64,000 nucleotides of DNA. Source: Aquanectria penicillioides (taxonomy: Eukaryota > Ascomycota > Sordariomycetes > Hypocreales > Nectriaceae). The notes under the pieces were generated by a model. It was not told the origin of the DNA and did not search any database. It worked only from the letters and a program-made list of their open reading frames with translations. Location of the stretch: contig PYIU01000005.1 in NCBI GenBank assembly GCA_003415625.1, forward strand, positions 4,406,001 through 4,470,000, read 5' to 3'. Position numbers and translations under genes: made by a program. Shown here piece by piece: positions 11,228 through 23,513 of this stretch (the stretch's first letter is position 1; each line of letters begins with the position of its first letter).

Positions 11228-12935
11228 ATGGCGACCCAAATAGGTCGGACGCCCGTGGAGCCCACGTGGGGGAACCTCCGTCGCCGGTCCAAGGGTGGAT
11301 GTATCGATTGCAAAAAAGCCAAAGTCCGATGCGACGAAGTCCGCCCTTCATGTGGTACTTGTACTCGTCGGAAGCGTCATTGTCGAGGATACCACCCTCT
11401 CCCAAGGGCAGGACCCCATTCCACGAAAAAGAAACAAACCTTCATATTTTATCACCCGACAGATGTGAGAGGAAGCCAGCGCCTGGAGAACTCGAATTCA
11501 AGACTCGCCACACAGATTTGCCCGTCTGAGACTGCAAATATCAAGACTACTGTGGAGGAAAACGGGGGCAGATCCTTGTCCATTAGCTCCACCATTGACA
11601 TTCACAATGACATTGAACCGCCTTCGAATTGGGTTGAAGTGCTTGAGCTGTCAGAGTCGATAGCTCTAAACCCTGGTATCTTTTGTGCGTCGATTACTTC
11701 TTTCCCCACTATGTCTCAATCAGTTCCTGGAATCCCACCGGGAACTATTCCGGCGGATGACTTGGAAACTATCCGTCTATACTTTAACAGGCATCCTTTC
11801 GAGCAAGTAATAAGCTCAGAGTTCGTGGACGAGATGAATGCTTCAACCTGGATGGTATTCCAACACAGCCCCAAGGCGGTAGTAGAGGCCCTCTGCTGTA
11901 TTGGATCTGTCTACATCGAAGAGGGCAGCCACAGCGCTTTACTCCCATTGACCCTCACCAGGCGTGCAAGGGCTCTAACGGTTCTTAAAGCTAAAGATCC
12001 GACTTGTGAATTGGAGCAAATGCTTCTCATGTCCTTGGCACTAGGTGCGATGGAGGTAACTGAAATCGAAATCGGTTTTGTGAATGAAAAGCCAACATAG
12101 TGAACAGGGGATCGACACGAGATGTCAACCTCACGAGCGCACATCCTCCATTCTAATTGCCTATGCCGCATCGATCATCAACAGACATATCGAATCCCGC
12201 TTCGTTCTCAGCTCTCTAGCCAAATATTTCATCCGCGCCCTCGCCCGACATGACATGATGATTTCATTGAGCCATCTACGCCGAAATTCAATTAGAACAG
12301 AAATATGGCTCGACCACACCGCCGACACACCCGATCGATTCATGGGCTACACTACGACGCTGATGCCGCTCCTAGAAGAATTGTGTGGTCTCGCGGAGGA
12401 CATCCACTGGAATGTAGAACCAAGTCGAACCATCACCGACGGACGAGACGATGCCTCGTTAATAGCCAACAAGGTCAACCATTTACGCTCTCGAATACGA
12501 TCCTGGCAATGGGGCTTCCCGAACGGTGTCTCTGCGGAATCCTCGGAGCGACTCGTTACCCACTCCAAGGCATACCGTGCTGCTGCTTTACTCATGATTT
12601 TTCGCTTGCTGCATGCTGCCGGGAGCTCGGTGGAAAGCGACCGCAAAGCTTTGAAGATGGCCAAAGAGGTCATGATACACTTGAGGGGGTCTCCTGAAGA
12701 ACTGAAGCTTTCCACCTGGCCTGCGTTGATCGCCGGCTGTGAAGTCCAAAGTGAAAAGGACCGGGTCCTAGTTATCAATGTCTTCCGGAGTATATACTAC
12801 GTGAGGAAGACTGGCACGTGTTTCCAGACTTTGAAATTCATCACTGAAAGGGTCTGGAAGGCAAGAGACGAGGGTTATGATTGGGATTGGATGACCTTGA
12901 GCCGACGGTTTCCGGGGGAGTGCGTACCGATATAG
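11228..12935 (+). CDS. Zn2Cys6 transcription factor (fungal-specific TF domain, PF11951-like)
   Basis: Two exons, 11228-12055 and 12108-12935, with a 52 nt phase-0 intron (GTAACT...ACAG), give 551 residues. The DNA-binding domain is near the N-terminus: Cys25, 28, 35, 42, 45 and 52 in the spacing C-x2-C-x6-C-x6-C-x2-C-x6-C, with the usual basic run KKAKVRC and a following TRRKRHCRGY linker. No coiled coil is obvious after it. The rest is a helical regulatory domain of the type seen in many Zn2Cys6 proteins (PPGTIPADDLETIRLYFNRH, then HERTSSILIAYAASIINRHI). The acceptor at 12106-12107 was chosen because an AG seven bases upstream would leave the wrong frame. It is a nuclear regulator; its targets cannot be read from sequence. 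Neighbours: the broken split-barrel gene upstream and the carboxypeptidase in tail-to-tail orientation downstream. No defects seen. Confidence 0.9.
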
Positions 12936-13880
12936 GAAAACACCAGGAGTGTTGACTCCGCCCACTACAAGCAGAGCTCTGATGAAGAATATCTGGATGG
13001 TCGGCGAGCCATTGTTCTCGGTGATCTGGGAGGTAAGGTCGAGGCTCGTGTTTTGGAATCATCTGCTGGAAACGTCTGATGTGCGCAATGTCTATATGAG
13101 AGTTTTCGTGGCGGAAATAAGACCGGATCAGCCGAAGCAAACTTGCTGATTGCTTTTACCCCAGAGTAACTACTACGGACATGGCATTCTAAGAGACACG
13201 GCGGTGTTAAGGTTTTCGGCTTTGTACACGGCTGAGACGTGAGGCGGTAAGCATTGTGTACAAACAAATAAGTCGCCTTGAGTATTGACTTTTACGAATT
13301 TAGCTAAACCTTGGCAACGAGAATTTAGTTTATTTTGGGTCTTTAAAGTCCCACCCAATACGACATTCAAATTGACGCCCCCAAAACCCAACTGTATCTA
13401 TTTATCAGCTTTCGTTTCTTCAATACTGAGTGGCTACTCTCCGTATGTGACGCTTCCCCGGTCTCTGGCTTCCGGATCAAGTATCCTGAGTTAGTGTTAG
13501 TGTTGATGGCTGATATTGATACCTAAGGCATAAGATAGTCTATTTTAATGAGGATGAAGTGATTTTGTAGATATATTTAGTTATAGTTATACCATGATCG
13601 TGACCTAATGATTGGTGATCTTGTTCATATCACCTAGAAGGACGATGAAGCAGGTCGTGACTTCTGAAGACTATAGTGGAGCACAACAATATCTAAAGAA
13701 CTAGTTACAAAACTTCCGTAGAGAGTTATTTAGGAACTTCAAAACCCTTAATTGTAGCCAATTCATTACCATGAGGATCAAATCAACCCACGAGCTTTTA
13801 GCCCCAAGTCAACTCTGCCACATCGATGCCCAAGTTGATTCGCTCAATCCTCCATTGACCATTGTTGCCTACCTCAACCC
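12936..13880. other. Convergent intergenic region
   Basis: Shared 3' region of the regulator and the carboxypeptidase. No coding frame or repeat that I can support. Confidence 0.45.
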
Positions 13881-15736
13881 TCAATACCCAGGGGTAGCGA
13901 AGCTACTGCTCGGCGAGAATTTACCTTGGACCATGCAAACGTGCACGAAAGGACCCGGAAGCTGGCTCGTCCAATCTGAGCTCTCCTTGGGTCCTTGGGT
14001 CTGGTAATCGGATCTCGGGGCGACATTGCCTGAAACTACATCCCGATCAAAGATTGTCCGGTTGAAGACAGCAAAGACGGTCTCCGGAGAGTAGGCCGAG
14101 ACTTGATGCCCTGAATCAAAAATTCTGGTGAACGACAACTGAGCGTACTGTTTGACAACCCCCCCTTTCGCACTGGGGCTGAGGCCCTCCAGTCGCTGGT
14201 AACCTGCTTCGGCGAAGCTTTGCCGGCCCCCCCATTGCACTGCTTTCACTAATGTTTCAGCACCGGTTCCAGGACAAGTGTAGTCCCGATCTCCGTAGAT
14301 CAAGGCAAGCTTGACTCCGTCGTTGAGTAGGTATTCGAGATTCCCCATGTTGGATTGTCGGAAAGCGTCGCCGGTTGCGGCGAAAGCGCTTGTCACCTCA
14401 AGAGAGTACCACTTCCAATTGAGAGGGACACCAAGGGCCGACTGTATATTAGCTTGATTGAGGTATTCGCCCACCGTGAGGTAGTATGCACAGGTGCCGG
14501 GAGTCTCGATGGCAATGTCATAGGTCGAAACCTAAACGGCGACAATCAGTATGAATGAAATATGTCGGTCGACAGACGAAAACAATAGTTTAGCTCACGT
14601 TGTGGATCGTGTAGAGCGGTTTGATGATGGTAGCGCAGTACATGGTCGCATCCACGCAGATCTGATTGACCGTTGCATTGTTGCCGATGTAATCTGGGTC
14701 TCCGACTTGACCAGCCTGGCGGCACTGCTCAGTTAGGTCGAGACAGCCACCGGGTCTCGTAATATTGTTCCGAATTTCTTGATAGAATGCATCGGTGTAG
14801 AACTTGACGCCATATGTATTATTATTGGCGTATTCAGGAAACCCTTCCATTTGATAGTAAAAGTCGACGCAGCCATTAGTGATCCCAATCGCGTCTACCC
14901 TTAGGCCCTTTTTTTTGAGAGGATGGCGAGCCGGAAGCTGCTTGAGCCTATTGCTGATTGTGGCCGCGATTTCGGGCACGTAGAACCCGGCGTAGGAGTT
15001 TCCCCAGAAACTGATCTGCTGAGACGAAGTTTTATAGCCTGGGAAAGAGGAAAACCAATGTTCAGAGAAAGACCATAACCCTCGGGCGCTAGCCACTGTG
15101 GTGTTTGCGGTAGATAACACAGATTGCTCGGAAAATATCCCCTGGCCAGGTAGGGAACCCAAAGTGCCATTGTTCGGCGTAACCGCCAATGAAGTCGAGT
15201 TGTACGTTCCATTGATAAGACTGCTGTACGAGAAACCGACTTGGGTGGGCTGGTCGATGTACAGTATGTTGACGTGGTTGTTGAAGGACCAGGGGTTGAG
15301 GGTTGTGTTGGTGCCTTCATGGTTAACCACGCACGGTCCATTCTCACTGTTCATGGCAACATAAGACGAAGCCTCTCCCGGCCCTCCGGCAAGATAGACG
15401 GCGAGGGGAGCGGTTCGAGGGGTTTTCCGTGCTTCAAAATACATGAAATAAACATTCATGTCATAGCTTCCTAAACTGCCCACTAGACTACCCGGAATAT
15501 GGACATAGCCACTATAGGAGGTGGTTCCAGGCGTTGTTTCGCAAACTTCAATCTACCAAATGTCAGTTCCACTACTCAGTACATTTTTGGATTACCCTTG
15601 CATTTTTATAGGATATTTTGACATGTTCATTGACCTTAGACGTAACCATGGTGAGCCCGGATCCCGCGGGTGGCGACTGGGCAAAGCAAAGGGAAGGAAG
15701 CATGGCGATGCCTCGCAGAAAGCTTGAAATCTTCAT
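13881..15736 (-). CDS. Secreted serine carboxypeptidase, family S10
   Basis: Three exons, 15736-15596, 15552-14599 and 14531-13881, separated by 43 nt and 67 nt introns, both phase 0, give 581 residues. The ATG at 15736 was chosen because it begins a signal peptide (MKISSFLRGIAMLPSLCFAQ). The oxyanion-hole region is LAGGPGEASS (usual form LNGGPGSSS). The triad is Ser233 in GNSYAG, Asp448 in YGDRDYTCPG and His507 in FDSGHQVSAYSPE. Internal Cys residues and at least six N-x-S/T sites fit a secreted or vacuolar glycoprotein. It removes C-terminal residues from peptides at acid pH, by family knowledge. No stop or frameshift. The C-terminal about 40 residues after the usual end are low in complexity and lack a GPI signal. 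Confidence 0.93.
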
Positions 15737-17212
15737 TGCGGCTAGGTTGTGTCTTTGAGATATCGCTAAGAATGTCTCGACAGTAGATACCAATCTACGG
15801 ACATGCGCTCGTCTTATAACCAAGAGGTCAAATGAGATCTCTTATCTCACCCCTGTATCTGAGAGATCTCGAAGAGCGAGTTCGATTGAAAAGTGAGAGC
15901 CTATGATTGGAGAGCTTGTTTTTTACCTTTCGTTCTACAACTGAGTCACTGTAATCAGCCCAGCGTTACCTCATGACCAAATGGAAGCCGCACCGTTGTC
16001 TGTAATCAATATGTTTCTTCGACACTCATCTCCTGCTTTGGACGCTACTAGGCCTATTTAGGGTCCCCTGTACACAGGTCGCTAGTATTACTTGAAACGG
16101 ATAATGATAGCTTACTCGCAACTGGAGCACATGCGAAGGCCTAGTCACTACAGCTTATCTTGACAGGGTATACGCCATTGACCAAGGCATCCCAAAGATC
16201 CTGGAGTAAATGATTGAACAAATCCTTACTAGAGGGTTATCAATATTTCCTAAAACGTATCTTGATAGCTTACCTTTGGCTAGAGTTCATATTGCAGCTT
16301 GTTAGTGTAATCGCTGTAAAACCTTGTCTATACTGGTGATGCGACGCTCTGCCCACTGCACCCATCAAGGCCCTACCAATACTTTGGAGTTAGGGGTGGG
16401 GGGTAGGTAAGGGGTTGTACCGACGGTATGGTTTAGACCCACTACTGGCGACAGACTGAAGAGAATGTTTGTTCGTCTACCACTGATCTATACCACTGTG
16501 GAGTCGACTGGTGTCAATCATATGATGAGAACTCCTGGGTCCATAGTTTCTGGGACATCCTACGTATCAATCCCTTACGTGATGGCCTGCATGAATACGA
16601 CCAAGATTGATATAAACCTAGGAATGGATGAGAATGGCCGTTTCCATATTACCAGTGCCGGATGATCAAAGCATTCCAAACACCCCACAAGTCCAAGGTA
16701 AAAGATATAATGAATACTCTATAGTCGTATCGAGTTATGAGGTCACATATGGTCACCGCATATGCTAAACATGAGCTGAAACTATGAAGGTCTAGGTCTG
16801 GGTGCGCAGAAAACACCAATTTGTAACTATAGGTCAAGGCCCTACCACCAGCGCGCATTCAATGAGACTTTCACAAACCGTCATATCCCTCCGGCTCTGG
16901 GCTCCTTCATCCTGATTTCCCGTCTGTGTTACTTGGGATATTGAACCATGTGCTATCTGTCCTCATTCTCCTGCTATAAATTACTCTCCCATCGCGGCCA
17001 GGTAGTCCATTTAGGTTAGAACGCGAAAGGTGCTCCAGGAGGCCTATGACGCGCTCGTGACCTTAGCATCATACTATGTACCGTGAATATGGCTAATGGC
17101 ATTTTGCTCCGATAGCTACTATCTTGATTGTGCTCCACACAGGCCTTGACATATGGATTAGCAGATCCACTGTAACCCCGGAAAGTCTCTCGCCCTGGAA
17201 CTTGGCGATGAA
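15737..17212. other. Intergenic, no gene seen
   Basis: About 1.5 kb between two minus-strand genes. It includes the promoter of the carboxypeptidase at its left end. The small frames here have no family resemblance. Confidence 0.45.
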
Positions 17213-19016
17213 TTACAAAGTATAGATGAACTCTGGATTTTCTCCATCCGTCAGGTCGAGCCACCTAAAATCGTGTCAGTTTTGGTGTCAGTACCTCTTT
17301 AGACTCGCAACTTACTCGGAGTTTTCCAACTTGACATAGGAAAGATCGGCTCGGATAGCCGCCTTCTTTGCATTCACCTTACGGAACCAGTACCAGATGA
17401 AGAGGATGTCCAGGATACAAATCACGTAGCAAACAAAGATTGTGACAATAGCAGGATAATACTTTGGTGCGTCTTTGGGACGGAAGGTTTGTGGTCCTGT
17501 ATTGCATCAGTACGCTGAGGACCCCCTCAAATGTGCTGTTCTGATACGTACCAACAATGTTGCCTACGCAATAGGCGATGAGATACATCGCTGCGATCGT
17601 CGTCTTTTTGGTGTAGCCCGCAATGTTGGACGAAATAAGACTCAGAATAATGACAAAGCCAGAAGGTGCAGCGAGGGTCAAATAGAATCCAATGAGCTTG
17701 CCGACTTTGGCACTGTCCGAGAGTGCCACAAGCAAGATACTTCCCAAGGTTCCAAGGCCAACGCCACCAAGAGAGATAAGCAATCGGTTCTTGCACTTGT
17801 CCCCAGCCAACCGGTGAGGAGCAGCGTAACTATTTCGACGGCCCCGGAGGGGGCGCTCAGAAGCAGAGACTGTTTTGCTGTGTATCCAAAAGAGACAATA
17901 AGGAGACTGAAGAAGTTCGAGACGCCGCCGTTGGGGATGTTGCCTGCCAAACTGAGTACAACGATGGCCCAAGCAAAGGGGTCCTTCAGGGCTTCGACAA
18001 ATTGATAAGTTTTAAAGCGCTTGTTGCCGATTCCTTGCTGGTTTTCTCGGACACGAGCGACCGCTAGAATCTGGTCTTCCTCGCTGAGCCAACGGGCTTT
18101 AAGTTGATTGTCTGGGACAATGAAATAAAAAACAATCCCCAACACCACGGTCAATAAGCCGGTGAGGATGTACAAGACTTTCCAGGCCTCGATCGAAAAA
18201 TGGCCCCTTTCACCTCCCTCAGCAAGGCCATAGGCAATGAAACTGCCGATCATCGCGGCCCAGCCATTAAAGCTGAACCAAATACAGGTCCTCACACCCT
18301 GTTCGGACTTCTTGTACCACTGAGAAGTGATCAAAGTCCAGGCTGGAGTGACCGATGCTTCGAAAATGCCGAGGAAAAGCCTCAAGGAGGCTGCTCCGGC
18401 GAAGTTCTGAGTTACTGAGAAGAGTGTGAGGATAACTCCCCAGGCGATGACACTAAAGGCGGCATATTTTGCGATGGGTAATACCTGAAGCAGTCGCACT
18501 GTGGGCCACTCGAATCCCTGTGGGCAAGTCGAGTTAGTATGTGCCAAGCCGTGATCCCAAGTCTGCAACCAACAGGCCTGAACAACTCACCAGATAACCA
18601 AAGTAAAAGATGGAACCAAGCCACGAATAGTTGGTCCCTTGCAGATTGAGGTCTTGGATCAGACCCATGACGCTGGAATACGACAGGGTGGTCTTGTCCA
18701 GGTAATTCCTAAGCATTGTAAGCTCTGCGTTCTCTTGCATCAATTTTCGGAATATATTTCAGACATACATGCCATATATCAGACACATGATAGGCATCAT
18801 GTACTGATCAATCTTGCGAAGGAGACGCTTATCGGTCGCGGCGTCAACCACTATGTCTTCACGACCCTGGAGCGCAGCGTAGGCCTCATCCGCATTGTAT
18901 TTGCTAGACGCGACGACCTTTGCACTATTCTGGTCGTTGATTGACCCAGCTTTGTCTGCATCGATGGCATTCTCAGCGGGCTTGCTGTCCTTGGTACCAG
19001 TAGCAAAGTCCGCCAT
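17213..19016 (-). CDS. MFS permease, DAL5/allantoate-type anion:cation symporter, one frameshift
   Basis: Five exons: 19016-18769, 18708-18591, 18517-17552, 17496-17316 and 17264-17213, with introns of 60, 73, 55 and 51 nt that all obey GT-AG. About 521 residues once one missing base is allowed for. Family marks: a charged cytosolic N-terminus, RKIDQYMMPIMCLIYGMNYLDKTTLSYSS before and in helix 1, WLGSIFYFGYL in helix 2, LGIFEASVTPAWTLITSQWY, a central loop with ARVRENQQGIGNKRFK, and the typical end LDLTDGENPEFIYTL. Members import allantoate, ureidosuccinate, dipeptides or organic acids. Exon 3 loses one base in the CCCC run at 17801-17804 (between TGWLG and KCKNRLLIS). An upstream in-frame ATG at 19067 is possible. 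It is divergent from the M20 dipeptidase gene, suggesting uptake of its substrate. Confidence 0.93.
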
Positions 19017-19866
19017 GTTGGACTCGTCTTTCCTGAGAAAGTTATATTTTTGGAGCAGGCCCAACACGAAGAGGCATCATCGGGAGGTTTAAGTAACAAG
19101 AAACGCTAAAGGGGGGTGTGCCATCGGTTATCATCATTAGAAAGCTCTAATATGCAGAGAGTCCTATCATATTACGGCTCGGTGGAAGGCCAGGGTGTTG
19201 ATCATCCGGTTGTGTTGGGGATGTTGTCTCCGGGAGAGATAGCAAGAATCGTCCAAATTAGTACTAGGCCCGCCATCGTGCTTAGTTCTGTGCCAGAAGG
19301 AGAAATTTGGGTGTCTAGTCAGTCAACCCACCGTGTATCCCCTCTCTAAACCCCTGAAGCCGTGTTACCCAAAGAGGAAATCGTTTTGCTATCGAAGACC
19401 AGCTTATCAGTGGGTAGCATGTGCTGATATGATTCGTCCGTCTCTCGGCGCGTGACTAGGTGCAGATCCATTTTACAATTAGCCGCGCCGAAAGTGAAGC
19501 CCAGGTAAATGTCTGGTGGAGCTGGATCGACGACGTCACTCGCACAGGAACCTCATTTACCATGCGAGATGCGACACAGTCCCACCGCCATCCCTAGTGC
19601 TAGGGCACGCAGCAGGCCGGTACCGCTATTTCCTAGCCTCAAGAGGACAGCGACGGCCGGTTGAGGGCACGAAATGTCTTGGCTACAAAAGCGAGCGAAT
19701 TTTGAACTATGGGATGCTGTAGCGTTGCAAGATCCAGCATCACTGAAGCCCTCTTCTCGAGCGACTATTGTGTGGTCTTTTAGGCACCAGCTTTAAAGAG
19801 TCGCAGACGTATAGACTCGGAGAATTTACACATATCTATCGTCAAGCTTCCGAGAAGATTTCCTCA
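19017..19866. promoter_or_regulatory. Divergent promoter with six GATA-factor-type sites
   Basis: The 850 bp between the permease and the dipeptidase start codons contains six HGATAR matches on either strand: 19128-19133, 19164-19169, 19237-19242, 19389-19394, 19404-19409 and 19836-19841. About two to three would be expected by chance. AreA/NIT2-type GATA factors act on such sites during nitrogen limitation, and both flanking genes fit nitrogen scavenging. The sites are seen; regulation is inferred. Confidence 0.45.
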
Positions 19867-21302
19867 ATGAGAATGCCCACTCTCACTTCGATCACCGCTG
19901 GAGAGACCGCAAGCACGACCGCGGCGGAAGAAAGGGCAATCAGTGGCACGATCGATGCACTTGACCTAGAGCTGCGCGACCTCAGTCTCACGGTAAGAGG
20001 CATCTTCTCTTTGGTAAACTAAACTTCTACTGATAGATGTATCAACGGACAGATTCACGACAGCCCCGAGCTCTGTTTTAAAGAGTTCCAGGCCCACGAC
20101 AGCATCATAGCCTTGATTGAATCACGAGGGATACCCGTCACCCCTCATGCTTACGGTCTCGGGACTGCCTTCTCTGCCGAGTACGGCAGCGGCGGCCGAG
20201 TCGTTACGTTCTGCTGCGAATACGACGCTCGTCCTCAGATCGGCCACGGTTGCGGCCACAATTTGATCGCGATCTCCGCGATTGCAGCCTTTCTAGGCAC
20301 CGTCAGCGCATTCGAGGAGTCTGGTAGGGCGGGGCGTGTGCGTCTCCTGGGCACGCCAGCGGAAGAGGGCGGTGGTGGAAAGATCAAGCTGATCGACGCA
20401 GGCGCATTTGCAGATGTCGATGCGTCGATGATGAGCCATCCTTTTCCAGTCACACCTGCAACAAGAGCGGTGAGCGGTGTCGCGTACGGGAACTGCCTAG
20501 CCGTCCTTGCATTTCGAGCCAAATTTGAGGGGAAAGCCGCACATGCTGCGTTCTCCCCCTGGCTAGGAGCAAATGCGCTAGATGCAGTCACGTTGGCCTA
20601 CAGTGCTGTGAGCATGCTACGACAGCAGACTCGACCAACGGATATCATAGGGCTGATCATCGAGGACGGAGGAGCGAGTAGTAACATCATCTCTGAACGT
20701 ACAGTCATGAGTTGCAACGTAAGGTCCAAGACCCTAAAAGAGTGTATGGAGCTTTTAGATAAGGTCCATAAGTGCTTGGAAGGTGCTGCGATTGCCACTC
20801 GATGTACATTGAATATCGAAACCATGTCAGTTTGCGCCTTGGGAAATCTGAAGCCGACAGCTACTAACCCTTTAATACAGACACGACCCATACGCCGATC
20901 TAAGGCCTAACAAGACGTTGTGCTCGGTCTTCGCCGACACTATGGTAGCATTCAACAAGACATATATGTGCGATCTAGACCACATCTACGATGGATCTTA
21001 TGGCACAGACATGGGTAATTTCATTTAGCTCTGCTTCTGCGGCTCGTCCAACCAACTAATCTGTTATAGGAAATGTCTCTTATGTCTGCCCTTCCTTTCA
21101 CGGAACGTTCCGCGTCGAAACCCCCCCGGGCGTGGCCTTGCACTCTGCCGAGTTCGCTGCCGCCGCAAGGACACAGCAAAATCATGAGATCACGATCCAA
21201 GTGGCCAAGGGTATGGCCCTAACGGCTTGGAAAGTGTTATCTGATGAAGCCATGGCCATGCGAATGACACAAGACTTTGAGCAAGACAAGCTATTACGAT
21301 AG
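19867..21302 (+). CDS. M20 family amidohydrolase/dipeptidase (PM20D2/ACY1L2-like)
   Basis: Four exons, 19867-19992, 20053-20825, 20881-21014 and 21070-21302, give 421 residues without any frame break. Introns are 60, 55 and 55 nt; the second uses a weaker GTCAGT donor but has a perfect CTAAC branch site. The zinc-binding core is EYDARPQIGHGCGHN at residues 98-112, close to the EYDALPGIGHACGHN form of PM20D2. The second half has TPAEEGGGGKIKLI, GKAAHAAFSPWLGANALDA (the dimerisation lid) and NVSYVCPSFHGTF near the end. It is a cytosolic metallohydrolase that should cleave dipeptides or N-acyl amino acids. An in-frame ATG at 19768 is an alternative start; I prefer 19867 because the residues before it are not conserved-looking. 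Divergent partner of the DAL5-type permease. Confidence 0.91.
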
Positions 21303-23306
21303 CTTATTCTCAGAGTTAGTATGTAACTTTAGTCAAATTCGCATTAGACACGGTGAGAGATATCAACTTCATAAAATAAGTGACATTTATCCTGTACCGT
21401 CTTAAATTCATTCCAACTTACCGAACATTATTTGCAAGGCTGCTCTAACCGCCTTAAATCTCACTGCACTTCAAGTAGTCTGAAAAATTCTATATTCTGA
21501 CACAGACATGCCTGATACAAATACATAACTGCAAAAATTGAATTAGGCGCCTGTTTAAGCAGGTATTGTATTAACCCGGTGACAGTCATGCACTGAGTGA
21601 ACACAACGCAATCATCGTATACTGGTTCCTGCTTTCATGTTACCTAGAATGATGTATAGACGGAAGGGCAACAGAGTTCTAATAGACGAGCTGCCCAGCT
21701 CTCAATACAGCCTGTAACTATATTTTACATCACTAAATGTGACTGAGTGAGGCTAATTCATTCATCATTCATCCAACAACCAAAGCGTCCATACTTGAGC
21801 TGTAACTCTCCATCGATCATTGGAAATTGTTAGTGCATACTCGCACTGGTCACGGTAAGTCAAGGTGATCGCCTCGTTACTGGCTTTCTGGTACTATCGT
21901 AATCACGATTCCGTCGTTCCTCAACGCTTAGAGTCCTTGGGTCTAAAAGCGGGCCGCGGAATCACAGTTTATCGCAAAACGTGAGATATTTAATTGTAGA
22001 TTATTTCAAGATTGCAAGAGTAAACAAGGGATTCAAGTTGATATTAAGTTCACATATATTTGATCATCAGAACGCATTTTAAGCAGAGACACAATTTAAA
22101 CTCTAAAAGAAAACAAAGATACGTTCATAAAATGTACTGCCGCTCTTTCATACCTTATTGGTCCCGGGTCATGAAAGGTGGCCACATTATAACTACAATA
22201 GCGTTTATATTTTAGAAATTGGTGTAGCACAGGGAATTCTCACTATTTCAGTCCAGCATCAGGATGCTTCCAGTGACATGTGACATTGAAAAGACCCAAT
22301 AACCTCAAGGACTAAGCAAGAAGCCATTGATCGGAATAGGGCTCAAGCCGATTATGTCTCGGAGGATTAGGCAAGGGGAAGCTTGAAACAAATCAATCCC
22401 GAGTATCCTCTTCGTTAAAGCCCTATATTCCTGTCTCCTGAATGGGTAGTCAAAGGAGAGTCCATGAACTCAAGGAACGAATACCGTTACCATATGAAAC
22501 AATAGGAGACTGGGCTACGAAAGGCGCAAATTTGACAACGTTGCTAACACTGCACATTAGACAAGGGTATTTCCCATCTTAACGTCAAATTTTGTTGAAT
22601 ACTCTTTAAGGCTGCCGTGATCGTACGTGTGCGAGCGAAATGGTGTAAGTTATCAATTCAGTGATGCATACTGAGAGACATGCAAGCTGAAATCTCAGTT
22701 TGTGTCCTAGCAATGCAGTTAATGGCACTCATTCTCCGAAATATTGGGGTTCAATCATACTTATCTTTTGAGAAGCTCTCATCATAATCATAGTCAAGAC
22801 CTTCAGTCTGAAGATATGCACCTAGAAGCTGCGACAGCTCGGCCCAACTCAACACAAAAGCCAGTCTCAGTTTCGGTTGGAGAAGATGTTTATATGACAC
22901 GGATTAGTAAAAACATGCATCTTTATTTAAAAATAAGACTTTACTGAATGGCTCCAGTTGGCTTGTGTGAAACTTGGAGAGTTTCCGTGCTGCATAACCT
23001 CCTAATACATTGGCGTACTTTCTCTGGAGTGTGGCCGTCGGCCCGAATATAATCGAAGAGAAAGGTAAAACCCATTGTCTCTCTCGTAAATGTTAGAACT
23101 CTTTGATTGGACGGACGTTGCGGCAACAGAGCATTTCCCCACCAAGAAATAAAACAAAGGGGAATAACACCAGGAAAAAAATAATTTATCAACTACAGTA
23201 TAAATATTCCTACCTGTCCTTGATTCTAGACCAGGAAAAACCCAAAGCACAAACCCCAACTTCAACCCACCACATTCTAAAAGCCCTTTCGCCATATGTC
23301 TGCACG
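21303..23306. other. Intergenic, no gene seen
   Basis: About 2 kb of moderately AT-rich sequence. I found no protein-like frame, RNA gene or repeat that I can support. Confidence 0.45.
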
Positions 23307-23513
23307 ATGAAGCTGGCAACCATTCTCACCTACTGCTTAACGCTTTAGCTATTCTCTTAGGGTTATTCGGAAGCAATGCGGCTGAGTAGTTCGAAGTACA
23401 AGATGCTTCTTTGGATGCTAGTTCTGTAGCAGAGTATGGTTGTGGGTATGGGGTTTGGCCGCACACTTGCTGGAGTTATTGTTACGCCTTGCTGAGTTCT
23501 TTATGTCCTTGAA
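23307..23513 (+). pseudogene. Relic of a small secreted Cys-rich protein
   Basis: MKLATILTYCLTL at 23307 is the start of a signal peptide that stops at TAG. Shifting the frame continues it naturally as AILLGLFGSNAAE, then a TAG, then FEVQDASLDASSVAEYGCGY, then GVWPHTCWSYCYALLSSLCP and a TGA. The whole would be a precursor of about 65 residues with a signal peptide and four clustered cysteines in a Trp/Tyr-rich tail, the format of fungal small secreted proteins. One frameshift and one stop break it. No family recognised; weak because it is so short. Confidence 0.35.

Noticed and set aside
12056..12100. Alternative acceptor at 12099-12100 for the regulator intron
   Set aside because: It leaves the downstream frame out of phase; the AG at 12106-12107 restores it.
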